DNA of 64,000 nt, from NCBI RefSeq assembly GCF_004761875.1, contig NZ_SJEY01000003.1:334231-398230 (forward strand). The letters are read 5' to 3'. The notes beneath the pieces were generated by a model. The model was not told the origin of the DNA. It did not search any database and saw only the letters and a program-made list of their open reading frames with translations. Below, piece by piece: positions 1-7,661 of the stretch. The stretch is from Roseovarius aestuariivivens (GTDB lineage: Bacteria; Pseudomonadota; Alphaproteobacteria; Rhodobacterales; Rhodobacteraceae). Numbering within the stretch: position 1 is the first letter of the stretch; each line of letters opens with the position of its first letter. A program made the translations under genes and the position numbers.

Positions 1-373
1 CGTCGACGCCGGGCTTCGGCTCGATCAGCCCGAAATGCACGTTGAGGCCGTGGGCAAAGGCAATCGCCGCGCCTTCGCGGAGGTTGTCGTGCACGTATTT
101 GTGGTATGTCTCGGCCTGAAGCTCATCGGGCATGGTGAACATGATCAGATCGCACCAGGCCGCCGCCTCGGCGATGCCCATGACCTGCAGCCCTTCACCT
201 TCGGCTTTCTTGGCGCTGGCCGAGCCTTCGCGTAGGGCGACGGCCACGTTCTTGGCGCCGCTGTCGCGCAGGTTCAGCGCATGGGCGTGGCCTTGGCTGC
301 CGTAGCCCAGGATGGCCACTTTCTTGTCCTTGATCAGGTTGATGTCGCAGTCACGATCGTAATAGACGCGCAT
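1..373 (-). CDS. ilvC: Ketol-acid reductoisomerase, N-terminal part (cut by window edge)
   Basis: The frame starts with ATG at 373 on the minus strand and runs off the left edge, so only about 124 residues are visible. It begins [19 protein letters not shown] and has the NADPH-binding Rossmann motif [17 protein letters not shown] near residue 25, the hallmark of class I ketol-acid reductoisomerase. The family carries out the Mg- and NADPH-dependent rearrangement and reduction of acetolactate in valine, leucine and isoleucine synthesis in the cytoplasm. It diverges from two Lrp/AsnC regulators, an arrangement that would suit leucine-responsive control, though that is inference. Confidence 0.95.
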   Translation of the reverse strand, partial: MRVYYDRDCDINLIKDKKVAILGYGSQGHAHALNLRDSGAKNVAVALREGSASAKKAEGEGLQVMGIAEAAAWCDLIMFTMPDELQAETYHKYVHDNLREGAAIAFAHGLNVHFGLIEPKPGVD

Positions 374-456
374 GTCTCGCTCCTCTCGGTGTCAGATGGC
401 GGCAAGATGCGCGGAGTGGGCATAAATCTTCCTGCATTCTCCGCTGTTTTTCTCTG

Positions 457-499
457 AATTTCGTGCTAATCATTCGCTGAATGTAAAATATGCGAAATT
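457..499. promoter_or_regulatory. Inverted repeat between ilvC and the Lrp gene pair
   Basis: AATTTCG at 457-463 is answered by CGAAATT at 493-499, exact 7-base arms around an AT-rich 29-base spacer directly in front of the first Lrp-type start codon. Lrp/AsnC proteins bind AT-rich, loosely palindromic sites and often control their own gene and a divergent amino-acid gene. The assignment as an Lrp site rests on position and composition only. Confidence 0.3.
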
Positions 500-502
500 A
501 TC

Positions 503-958
503 ATGCTTGATGACACGGACCGGCGTATATTGCGCCAGTATCAGCACCGGCCCGAGGCCGGGCCTGCGGACCTTGCCGCGCTGGCAGGGGTGACACCCGC
601 CACCTGCGCGCGCCGGCTGGAGCGGTTGCGCGCGGCGGGCATTCTGCGGGGCAATCATGCGGTGATCGATTGGCGCACGCTTGGCTACGAGGTGGAGGTC
701 TCTTTGCGCATCACGCTGGATAAGACCCAAACGCGCGCCTTTGACGAATTCATGCAACAAGCGAGGATGATCCCAGAGGTTATTGAAATCCAGACATTTC
801 TTGGTCGTGTCGATGTGCGCCTTTCAGTCATCGCGCGAGACATGGCGCATTACCAAGACATCTATCGCAGCGCGATCCTGGCCCTGCCGCATATGGCGGA
901 TATCGAGGCCCTGATGCATGTGGCGCGGATCAAGACCGACGAGGTTCTGCCGATATGA
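503..958 (+). CDS. Lrp/AsnC family transcriptional regulator
   Basis: A 151-residue protein of typical Lrp/AsnC length. Residues 1-60 form the winged helix-turn-helix (LDDTDRRILRQYQ, then LAALAGVTPATCARRLERL), followed by the RAM effector domain with the characteristic IPEVIEIQTFLGRVDVRL stretch. Family members sense amino acids and assemble as dimers to octamers. The gene overlaps the next Lrp gene by four bases (ATGA), so the two are translationally coupled and may form mixed oligomers. Divergent from ilvC. No strong Shine-Dalgarno sequence precedes the ATG. Confidence 0.9.
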   Translation: MLDDTDRRILRQYQHRPEAGPADLAALAGVTPATCARRLERLRAAGILRGNHAVIDWRTLGYEVEVSLRITLDKTQTRAFDEFMQQARMIPEVIEIQTFLGRVDVRLSVIARDMAHYQDIYRSAILALPHMADIEALMHVARIKTDEVLPI

Positions 959-1425
959 GCACGCCTGAGCTGGACCTTGATACCGTGGACCGGCAGATTT
1001 TGCGTGAGATGAGCGCGGATGCCACTCAAACGGCGGGCGCGCTGGGGCGCAAGCTGGGGCTGAGCCAGCCGGCGGCGTGGCGTCGGGTACAGCGGCTGCG
1101 CGCGGCGGGCATTCTGAAGGGCCAGCGGCTCGACCTCGACAAGGAAAGGCTGGGGTTTGGCGTGACGGTCTTTCTGGGGCTGAAGCTGGCCACCAAGGGG
1201 CGCGTCAGCCTGCAGGATTTTGAGCGCGCGGTCACGGCCATCCCGGAGGTGCAAACCGTCGAGCATATCCTGGGGCTTTACGATTATCGCCTGAGGGTCG
1301 TGGCGCGGGATATTTCGGATTTCGAACGGGTGCTCAGGCGGCGGATCATGACCCTGCCTGGCGTGGGCGACGTGGAAGCCAACGTGCTTTTGTCCGAAGA
1401 GCGCCGGCCCGGCCCGATCGGCTAG
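955..1425 (+). CDS. Lrp/AsnC family transcriptional regulator, second of a coupled pair
   Basis: A 156-residue Lrp/AsnC protein: helix-turn-helix at about residues 8-60 (LDTVDRQILREMSADATQT, LGLSQPAAWRRVQRLRAAG) and a RAM domain with IPEVQTVEHILGLYDYRLRV. Its start codon overlaps the stop of the preceding paralogue. The two share the same architecture but clearly differ in sequence, so they are an old duplication. The end of the gene overlaps the convergent Hint-protein gene by four bases. Confidence 0.88.
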   Translation: MSTPELDLDTVDRQILREMSADATQTAGALGRKLGLSQPAAWRRVQRLRAAGILKGQRLDLDKERLGFGVTVFLGLKLATKGRVSLQDFERAVTAIPEVQTVEHILGLYDYRLRVVARDISDFERVLRRRIMTLPGVGDVEANVLLSEERRPGPIG

Positions 1426-2531
1426 GCTGTGCGGCGCAGCGCGCGGGCCTCGAAGCTTTTGAGCGCATAGCGCGACAGGCCGTAGTCGCAGGTCCGTTCG
1501 GCGAGTTCGGGAAAGAGCGCCACGATCTCATCACGCTCTTGCGGGGTGACGGATTTGAGTGATTCCTGCCCGGGATAAAGGCTTTCGGTGGCGCAGGCCT
1601 CGGCGAAGACGATGTGATGCGCGTCGAGCAGAAAATGCCAGTACTCGACCTCGGCGCAGGGCACAATCCGGATCCCGTCGCCATCCACAAGGTGCTTGGC
1701 CGCCACCAGCACCTCGGGTTCGCCGAAGAGAAGCTCGGCCTGCGGGCCGCGCACGAGCATGCGGTGATTCTGGCTAACCCAGAGATCGCGCACATTGCCG
1801 ATGGCGCCGCGCCGGATGCGCACAGGCGCATTGGCGCCGGTCCCGCGCGCCGCGGCGCCACCGATCCAGGCGATCTTCTGCGGTCCGTCATCCAGCGTGT
1901 TGACCCGGTCGCCCACGCACAGCGTTTCGATCGGCTGCGGGCCCATCGGGGTTTCAATGAGCGTGCCGGCGGCAAAGCAGATCAGGCTTTCCTCGGTCAG
2001 AATGTTGAGCGCGCTGGTGAACGCACCGTCGGCGATCTCGTCGCCGGAGATGATCCCATCGCCGTTCAGGTCGATATCCTCGTTCGTCGGCACCTCGAAG
2101 GGGCCGTTCTGCGAGGCCAGCGTGCCGAGGATGTCGACCCCGGCCACCATCGCCAGGTCGCCCAAAATTGGCGCGCCCGCATCGGTGGAGGTCAGAGTGC
2201 TGGCATCGAATTCAAGGTAGCGGTCGCCCATGGTATTGCGGCCGGTTTCGATGTCACCGCCCCCGCCGGGGGCCGCGTCATAGGTGTATTTCGGGACGTC
2301 GTTGAAGTAATCGCCGGCATTTTCATAAACGATAATTTTCGTGACCACCGATTGGTCGGTCAGCACGCCGTCGACGGTGACGTTTTCGACCACCATGACG
2401 ACGACGTCGTCGTTCTCGAAGACCGCCGTGCCGTCGTGGATCATCAGCTCGCCGCCATTGCTGGCATTCGAGTTGGTCTTAGGATCGCCGATGATGCTGA
2501 ATCCATTCAACAGCAGCGTGGTGTCTGCCAT
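1422..2531 (-). CDS. Hint (Hedgehog/intein) domain protein with EF-hand-like loop
   Basis: A 369-residue protein. The N-terminal 180 residues are acidic and Gly/Asp-rich and contain a calcium-loop-like segment at about 152-165 (DIDLNGDGIISGDE). A Hint domain begins at Cys185 (ICFAAGTLIETPMG, then GDRVNTLDDG and SQNHRMLVRG). In Hint domains the first Cys can drive autoprocessing; in Rhodobacteraceae such proteins are usually predicted to be secreted by type I systems, because there is no N-terminal signal peptide here either. Function is unknown. Transcribed alone, convergent with the Lrp pair. Confidence 0.8.
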   Translation of the reverse strand: MADTTLLLNGFSIIGDPKTNSNASNGGELMIHDGTAVFENDDVVVMVVENVTVDGVLTDQSVVTKIIVYENAGDYFNDVPKYTYDAAPGGGGDIETGRNTMGDRYLEFDASTLTSTDAGAPILGDLAMVAGVDILGTLASQNGPFEVPTNEDIDLNGDGIISGDEIADGAFTSALNILTEESLICFAAGTLIETPMGPQPIETLCVGDRVNTLDDGPQKIAWIGGAAARGTGANAPVRIRRGAIGNVRDLWVSQNHRMLVRGPQAELLFGEPEVLVAAKHLVDGDGIRIVPCAEVEYWHFLLDAHHIVFAEACATESLYPGQESLKSVTPQERDEIVALFPELAERTCDYGLSRYALKSFEARALRRTA

Positions 2532-2643
2532 GCCTGTCCCGCCAATGCCTCTGGCCCGGTCTTGGCGCCGGGTCCCTTAAACTTTGAGGCATTTATCGTG
2601 CGGAATTGTGGCGGAAATAAGGCAATATTAACCCTTTCCCGGG

Positions 2644-3846
2644 TCAGCCGCGCGCGCCAAGTCCCAGCTGCATAAGGGTTTTGCGGACCGGACCGAGCGC
2701 GTAGAGCGCCTGAAGCCCCATCGCGCGGGCGTCGCGCAGGGCGGGTGCCGAAAGCATCGAGGTGCGGTTGAGCAGGTCGATCCCCTTCACGCGCGCCGCG
2801 ACTTCCCAGTGACGGCGACGGTGGTAGGCCTTCAGCATCTCCGCCTCGCCCAGCTGGTCGGGTGCGGCGAGCGCCAGATCCAGCAACACGTGCATGTCGC
2901 CGAGGCTCATGTTGAGGCCCTGAGCGCCAATGGGCGGCACCACATGCGCGGCCTCGGCCACAAGCGCCACGCGTTCAGCCCACATGCGGTCCGCGATCTG
3001 GCTGATGATCGGCCAGACAGTACGGCGCGAGGCAAGGGTGAGCGGCCCGAAGAGATGGCAGGACCGCGTGCTCATCTCCTCTTCGAATGCGGTCTCGTCA
3101 AGCGCCGCGAGGCGCTGCGCCTCGGCGCCCTCCTCCATCCACACAACGGCCGAAGACGGCCGCCCGCCGTGATCGGGCAGCGGCACCAGGGTGAAGGGCC
3201 CGCCCGACCGGTGGATCTCGGTCGAGACATTGTCGTGCGGGATCGGGTGCGTGACGGCGAAGGCGAGCGCCTTTTGCCCGTAGCGCGTCGTCTTGACCGG
3301 CACGCCAGCGGCCTGCCGCATGGGAGAGTTGCGCCCATCGGCGGCGATCACCATCCGGCAGCGTAGTCGGGTGCCATCGTCAAGACCCACGCGCGCCTCG
3401 GTCTCGCGAGTGAAAAGCGTGCTGGCGGCGACACCGGGGCGGAACTCGACATGGCTCAGCGTGTCAAGTTGCGCCACGAGTTCGCGCCGCAGCAGCCAGT
3501 TGGGCAGGTTCCAGCCAAAGGGTTTGTCGGAAATATCGGAGGACTCGAAATCCTTGACGACGCGTGGCTCTGGCGTGTCGCCGCCCGCGTCGACGATACG
3601 CATCACCCGCAGCGGCGCGGCATGCTCGGCCAGCCGGGGCCAGATCCCGGCCTCGGCCAGCAGCGCCTGTGCCGGCTGCAGAATGGCGGTGGTGCGCAGG
3701 TCGGCGCCTTCGGCCTCGCGGTCGGTGATGGGCGGGGCAGGATCAACGCAGACCACGCGGAACCCGGCCTGCCCGAAGAGCGCCGCCGCCGACAGGCCGG
3801 CGACGCCGCCCCCGGAAATCACGATATCGCAGTCCTGCGCCGTCAC
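2644..3846 (-). CDS. UbiH/UbiF/COQ6-type FAD-dependent ubiquinone hydroxylase
   Basis: A 400-residue flavoprotein monooxygenase. The ADP-binding GGGVAGLSAA motif lies at residues 12-21, the middle VIAADGRNSPMRQ motif marks the NADPH/FAD segment, and a C-terminal AAHVVPPIGAQGLNMSLGD closes the FAD site. This layout is that of the enzymes that hydroxylate the ring of ubiquinone precursors on the inner face of the membrane. The usual GDAAH is AEAAH here. Which ring position it hydroxylates cannot be told from sequence alone. A small membrane-protein gene lies 22 bases upstream on the same strand. Confidence 0.85.
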   Translation of the reverse strand: MTAQDCDIVISGGGVAGLSAAALFGQAGFRVVCVDPAPPITDREAEGADLRTTAILQPAQALLAEAGIWPRLAEHAAPLRVMRIVDAGGDTPEPRVVKDFESSDISDKPFGWNLPNWLLRRELVAQLDTLSHVEFRPGVAASTLFTRETEARVGLDDGTRLRCRMVIAADGRNSPMRQAAGVPVKTTRYGQKALAFAVTHPIPHDNVSTEIHRSGGPFTLVPLPDHGGRPSSAVVWMEEGAEAQRLAALDETAFEEEMSTRSCHLFGPLTLASRRTVWPIISQIADRMWAERVALVAEAAHVVPPIGAQGLNMSLGDMHVLLDLALAAPDQLGEAEMLKAYHRRRHWEVAARVKGIDLLNRTSMLSAPALRDARAMGLQALYALGPVRKTLMQLGLGARG

Positions 3847-3868
3847 GTCATCCCCCGCCTGTGCGGCC

Positions 3869-4060
3869 TTAGCCGCGTGAGATCCAGATCAGCATGCCCA
3901 TCAGCACCGGCACCATGACAAGCGCCGGGATGTAAAGGCCGGGCACGCCCCATATCGCCACGCTGACGCCCCAAAGGACGAGCGCGACGAGCACCACCAG
4001 CAGGATGCGCAGCGCGCGTTTGGTTTCGGCGACCCTGTCTTCGTCGGAAGCTGCGGACAT
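3869..4060 (-). CDS. Small two-helix membrane protein
   Basis: A 63-residue protein with a charged N-terminus (MSAASDEDRVAETKRALR) and two hydrophobic helices at about residues 18-38 and 42-60, separated by a short WGVPG turn. No domain is recognised. It sits 22 bases upstream of the UbiH-like gene on the same strand and may be cotranscribed. Coding is supported by start-to-stop amphipathic pattern and by the absence of any better frame here; function unknown. Confidence 0.6.
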   Translation of the reverse strand: MSAASDEDRVAETKRALRILLVVLVALVLWGVSVAIWGVPGLYIPALVMVPVLMGMLIWISRG

Positions 4061-4153
4061 ATGTGATCCCTTCTGTTATGTCGCCGCGATGTAGACACCG
4101 CCGGCGGGCAAGCTGCAAAGCCGCAATTCGCCGCAGTGCGCCCAAGACGCCGC

Positions 4154-4801
4154 TTAGACCAGCCGGGCGAGAAAGCCGGCCAGATCGTCGGTATGGTGAT
4201 GGATATGCGCCGCCGACAGGGCCGGTGCGGGCGCGACATGCACGGTGCGCATTCCCATCGCATGAGGTTCGGCGAGATTGCGCGGTTCGTCCTCGAACAT
4301 CGCCGCGCGGTCCGGCGCGATACCGCTCTGACGGAACACGCGGTCGAAGGCCGCCCGCTCGGGCTTGGGGCGAAAGCCGGCATGCTCGACGCCGTAGATG
4401 TCGTCGAACACGCCGGCGAGGCCGCGCTTGTCGACCACCCGCGCGGCATAGGGGCCTGTGCCGTTGGTATAAACGATCTTGCGGCCCGGCAGCGCCCGGA
4501 TGCATGCGGCAAGATCGGCATCGGGGGCGAGATGGTCGAGCGAGATGTCATGCACGTCGTCGAGGAACGGCTCGGGGTCGAGACCGTGTTCGGCCATGAG
4601 CCCGGCGAGGGTCGTGCCGTGCACTTGCCAGTAGTGATCGCGCAGCCGGTCGGCCTCGGCCCGATCGACGCGCAGAAAGTCCATGACATAGGCAATCATG
4701 CGCTGCTCGATCTGGTCAAAGAGCCGCGCCGCAGGGGGATAGAGCGTGTTGTCGAGATCGAACACCCAGTCGGTGACGTGGGCGAAATCCTGTTTCGGCA
4801 T
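4154..4801 (-). CDS. HAD-superfamily pyrimidine 5'-nucleotidase-type hydrolase
   Basis: I place the start at 4801 (MPKQDFAHVTDWVFDLDNT), preceded by AGGAAG, rather than at the upstream in-frame ATG. The 215-residue protein has HAD motif I FDLDNTLYP, motif II in YTNGTG and motif III/IV in RPKPERAAFD and FEDEPRNL. This matches the SDT1/PHM8-like pyrimidine 5'-nucleotidase subfamily, which dephosphorylates UMP and CMP. A GntR regulator gene diverges 125 bases away with a shared operator-like palindrome between them. Confidence 0.85.
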   Translation of the reverse strand: MPKQDFAHVTDWVFDLDNTLYPPAARLFDQIEQRMIAYVMDFLRVDRAEADRLRDHYWQVHGTTLAGLMAEHGLDPEPFLDDVHDISLDHLAPDADLAACIRALPGRKIVYTNGTGPYAARVVDKRGLAGVFDDIYGVEHAGFRPKPERAAFDRVFRQSGIAPDRAAMFEDEPRNLAEPHAMGMRTVHVAPAPALSAAHIHHHTDDLAGFLARLV

Positions 4802-4842
4802 CCTCTGGTCTTCCTGTTCCGATCCGGCGCCTTGCCTTGGCA

Positions 4843-4852
4843 TTGTATACAA
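4843..4852. promoter_or_regulatory. Palindromic GntR/FCD operator candidate
   Basis: TTGTATACAA at 4843-4852 is a perfect 10-base palindrome, flanked by further A/T (ATTGTATACAAAT). It lies between the HAD gene and the divergent GntR/FCD regulator. Motifs of this form are common operators for FCD-type GntR regulators, so autoregulation and control of the HAD gene are likely inferences. Confidence 0.55.
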
Positions 4853-4926
4853 ATGTTCTGGGTTGATTCCCATCTTCTGGAATGAGTACCGTCGCGTATC
4901 CACAAAATGTAAGGACAGGACCCGCG

Positions 4927-5577
4927 ATGACCATAGCCGCGCCGCAAAAAGACGCCTACTCGCTTATTCTCGAGGCGATCGACATGGGCACCTACAAGCC
5001 CGGCGACAGGCTTGTGGAAAGCGATCTGGCCGAGCGCTTCGGCGTGTCGCGCACCCCCATCCGCGAGGCGCTGCAGCGGCTCGAGACGCAATCGCTTCTG
5101 ACGCGCGACGGGCGTAGCCTGATCGTGGCGTCGCTCGATCACAACCAGCTGGCCGAACTTTACGTGGTGCGCGCCGAGCTGGAAGGTCTGGCGGCCAATC
5201 TCGCGGCGCGTCACGCCACCGAGGAAGAGGTGCGCGTGCTGCGCGACATGGTGGAGGACGACCAAAAGCTGAAGGGTGATCCGACCGCGATGGCGCGCGC
5301 CAACCGACGGTTTCACAAGCAGATCCATCTGGCGTCGCATAACCGGTTTCTGGTGCAGCAACTGGATCTCGTGCATCGCTCGATGGCGTTGATGGCGACC
5401 ACGTCGCTGGCCGCCGATGGCCGGCCCGAGGATGCGCTGGCCGAGCATGACGCGATCGTCAGCGCGATCGAGGCGCGCGACGCCGAGGCGGCCGGAGAGG
5501 CGCTGCGGGCGCATATCTCGAAGGCCTTCGTCACGCGGCTGAAACTTGATTCAGGTGAGCTTGGCAGCGTGAGCTGA
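4927..5577 (+). CDS. GntR family (FadR/FCD subfamily) transcriptional regulator
   Basis: I choose ATG at 4927 because AGGACAGGA precedes it; an in-frame ATG at 4882 would add 15 residues. The 216-residue protein has a winged helix (ILEAIDMGTYKPGDRLVES, then FGVSRTPIREALQRLE) and a C-terminal all-helical FCD ligand domain (LYVVRAELEGLAANLA, ANRRFHKQIHLASHNRF, EHDAIVSAIEARDAEAA) with Asp/His residues of the type that bind a metal and a small organic acid. The ligand is unknown. The 3' end overlaps the convergent glycosyltransferase gene by 27 bases. Confidence 0.9.
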   Translation: MTIAAPQKDAYSLILEAIDMGTYKPGDRLVESDLAERFGVSRTPIREALQRLETQSLLTRDGRSLIVASLDHNQLAELYVVRAELEGLAANLAARHATEEEVRVLRDMVEDDQKLKGDPTAMARANRRFHKQIHLASHNRFLVQQLDLVHRSMALMATTSLAADGRPEDALAEHDAIVSAIEARDAEAAGEALRAHISKAFVTRLKLDSGELGSVS

Positions 5578-7485
5578 GGGGCCTTTCGCCGCGCGACCGT
5601 CGCGCCGCGGTGGCGGCGGCGCATGCGTCAGCGACAGCCCGTGACTGGTCTTGTCCCAGAAGAACGGGTTCACGATCAGCTCGTAAAGCGCCTTGTAGGC
5701 TGCGATACAGGCCAGCGGCCAATAAAGTGGCATGGTCGCAACCCAGGCGATCAGGTGGCGATGGCCGGAGCCGAAGATGGCGGCGACATTGACCGTCATG
5801 TTGATCGCCTCAAACGCAAGGAAAAGCCCCGCGCACCCCATCAGCACCACCGGCGGGACCGCCGCATCGAGCGGGTGCGGCAACCCGAAGAACACCAGCC
5901 AGAAGGACCACAGCACCGGCGCCAGCAGAACCTGGCTGACCGCGCTGACGAAATGCGCCTGAAAGCCCCAGAACTTGCGCGCGCCAAGCTGCCGATAGAG
6001 CAGCCGCGGGCGACGCATATGCACTAGATAGGTGGTCATGTACCCCTTGAGCCAGCGCGAGCGCTGCTTGACCCAGGGCCAGGGGCGGCAATTGGCCTCC
6101 TCAAAGGTGGCGGTGGCGACCATGTCCGTCCGGTAGCCGTGCCGCGCCAGCCGAAAGCCCAGATCGGCGTCCTCGGTGACATTGTGGGCGTCCCAGCCAC
6201 CCAGCTCTTCCAGAGCGTTGCGGCGGAAATAGAGCGTCGTGCCGCCCAGCGGGATCGCGAGCCCCAGCCGCGCCATGCCTGGCAGCATCATGCGAAACCA
6301 CGCCGCGTATTCGATGGTGAAACACCGCGCGAGCCAGTTCTGGCGTGAATTATAGTAGTCCAGCACGCCCTGCAGGCAGACCACGTCGGCCGGGGCGGCC
6401 TGAAACGCCCGGGCGACGCGGGTGATCTGGTCGGCCTCGGGCGCGTCCTCGGCGTCGAAGATGCCGACGATCTCGCCCTCGCAAAAATCGAGCGCATAGT
6501 TCATCGCACGCGGCTTGGTCCGCGGATGCCCGTCGGGCACCACGACAACCCTAATCCAGGGCGGCAGGTCGATCTGCGCCAGTGTCTGCCGCGTGAGCGC
6601 GTCTTCTTCTTCCAGCACAAGCACCACGTCCAGCAGGCATTTGGGATAGGTCAGCTGCGTGAGACGCGCGATCAGCGCATGGGCGATTTCCGTTTCACGA
6701 AAAAGCGGCACCAGCATCGACACACGCGGCAGCGGCGGTTTCAACCCGGCTGGCCCTGTGACCGACACGACTGGCCCGCCAGCGGTACGGGCGAGAAAAG
6801 ACAGGAGTTTGAGCCCGCTCGACACCAAAAGCGTCAGGACTGCCCAGCCCACCATAAGGCTCAAGCACAAGGTCGGAAATACCACCGCGAAAAGCGCCAC
6901 GCCAAGAAGCCCGGCGGAGATCAGCGCGATCCGTCGACGCGGCATGTGACCCCAGCTGCGGCAGCTTTCGTTTTCGGGCACACGCGCTTCCGCCGCCTCG
7001 GTCAGCTCTTCGCGGTAAAGCGCGGCCAGCCGGACCTGTACCGTCTCACGGTCCGTCACCAGCACACGCGCCTGCGCCAGCTCCTCGGGCAGACGGGAAC
7101 GGGCCGCCGCAAGCTCTGACAGGGCGCCGCACACCAGCGCCGGCTTGCCGTCGCGGTCCCGCACCGGCAAAACCGCATGTTTGATCAAGATCCGTGGGTC
7201 GCACTCCGCATCGAGCGGCGCGAGATCGGCAAGGTCCGCGTCAGAGAGAGAACGCGATCGGTTGAGACGCGCCTGTGCGGCCAGTACGGTCTCGCGGTCC
7301 AGCACCCCTTCGGACACGAGGATCCGGTCAAGCGGCGCGGCGCAATGCCGTTGGACCATGCGCGCAAGGGCGGCGGAGTCGGCATCGAGCACGCCACGTC
7401 GAACGAGGTCACCATCGAGCGCCCCCGGTCCGTCGAATATCTCTTGCCCCTGCGCCCCCAGTTGGCGCAGTTCCGAGATGCCCAT
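5551..7485 (-). CDS. Family 2 glycosyltransferase with N-terminal MshEN-like domain
   Basis: A 644-residue membrane enzyme. Residues about 35-165 look like the MshEN/GspE N-terminal fold (APLDRILVSEGVLDRETV, then LPVRDRDGKPALVCG). Two hydrophobic helices follow at about 190-235, then a GT2 catalytic domain with FDAEDAPEADQ, a TEDADLGFRLARHG acceptor motif and QRSRWLKGY (QxxRW) of processive synthases, and several C-terminal membrane helices. GT2 enzymes of this build polymerise sugars while exporting them. MshEN domains can bind cyclic di-GMP, so control by that messenger is an inference. Divergent from the AI-2E transporter gene. Confidence 0.88.
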   Translation of the reverse strand: MGISELRQLGAQGQEIFDGPGALDGDLVRRGVLDADSAALARMVQRHCAAPLDRILVSEGVLDRETVLAAQARLNRSRSLSDADLADLAPLDAECDPRILIKHAVLPVRDRDGKPALVCGALSELAAARSRLPEELAQARVLVTDRETVQVRLAALYREELTEAAEARVPENESCRSWGHMPRRRIALISAGLLGVALFAVVFPTLCLSLMVGWAVLTLLVSSGLKLLSFLARTAGGPVVSVTGPAGLKPPLPRVSMLVPLFRETEIAHALIARLTQLTYPKCLLDVVLVLEEEDALTRQTLAQIDLPPWIRVVVVPDGHPRTKPRAMNYALDFCEGEIVGIFDAEDAPEADQITRVARAFQAAPADVVCLQGVLDYYNSRQNWLARCFTIEYAAWFRMMLPGMARLGLAIPLGGTTLYFRRNALEELGGWDAHNVTEDADLGFRLARHGYRTDMVATATFEEANCRPWPWVKQRSRWLKGYMTTYLVHMRRPRLLYRQLGARKFWGFQAHFVSAVSQVLLAPVLWSFWLVFFGLPHPLDAAVPPVVLMGCAGLFLAFEAINMTVNVAAIFGSGHRHLIAWVATMPLYWPLACIAAYKALYELIVNPFFWDKTSHGLSLTHAPPPPRRDGRAAKGPSAHAAKLT

Positions 7486-7533
7486 GGCCTGTCCCTTCGT
7501 CCCTGTAACAAAGGCACCTTGCGCCCGCCAAGG

Positions 7534-7548
7534 TTAACAAGCCGTAAA
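7534..7548. promoter_or_regulatory. CtrA-box-like site
   Basis: TTAA at 7534-7537, a 7-base spacer, then TAAA at 7545-7548, one mismatch from the alphaproteobacterial CtrA consensus TTAA-N7-TTAA. It lies between the divergent glycosyltransferase and AI-2E transporter genes. A single near-match in an intergenic region is weak evidence. Confidence 0.25.
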
Positions 7549-7661
7549 CAAGTTCTTAACGCGACGAACGCTGTCGCGGTCTGGTCAGCGTTCATCAACG
7601 GCAACCAAACCGGCCCGAGCTGCGTTAAGTCTTTTGGCACGACGGACCAAAGGAGGCCACG

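Noticed and set aside
503..1425. Siroheme decarboxylase AhbA/AhbB pair
   Set aside because: Coupled Lrp-like pairs can be AhbA/B, but helix-turn-helix and RAM motifs are ordinary here and no heme genes lie near.
1614..2675. 353-residue open frame antisense to the Hint protein gene
   Set aside because: The antisense frame of a high-GC gene with no family signature; the Hint motifs are clear on the other strand.
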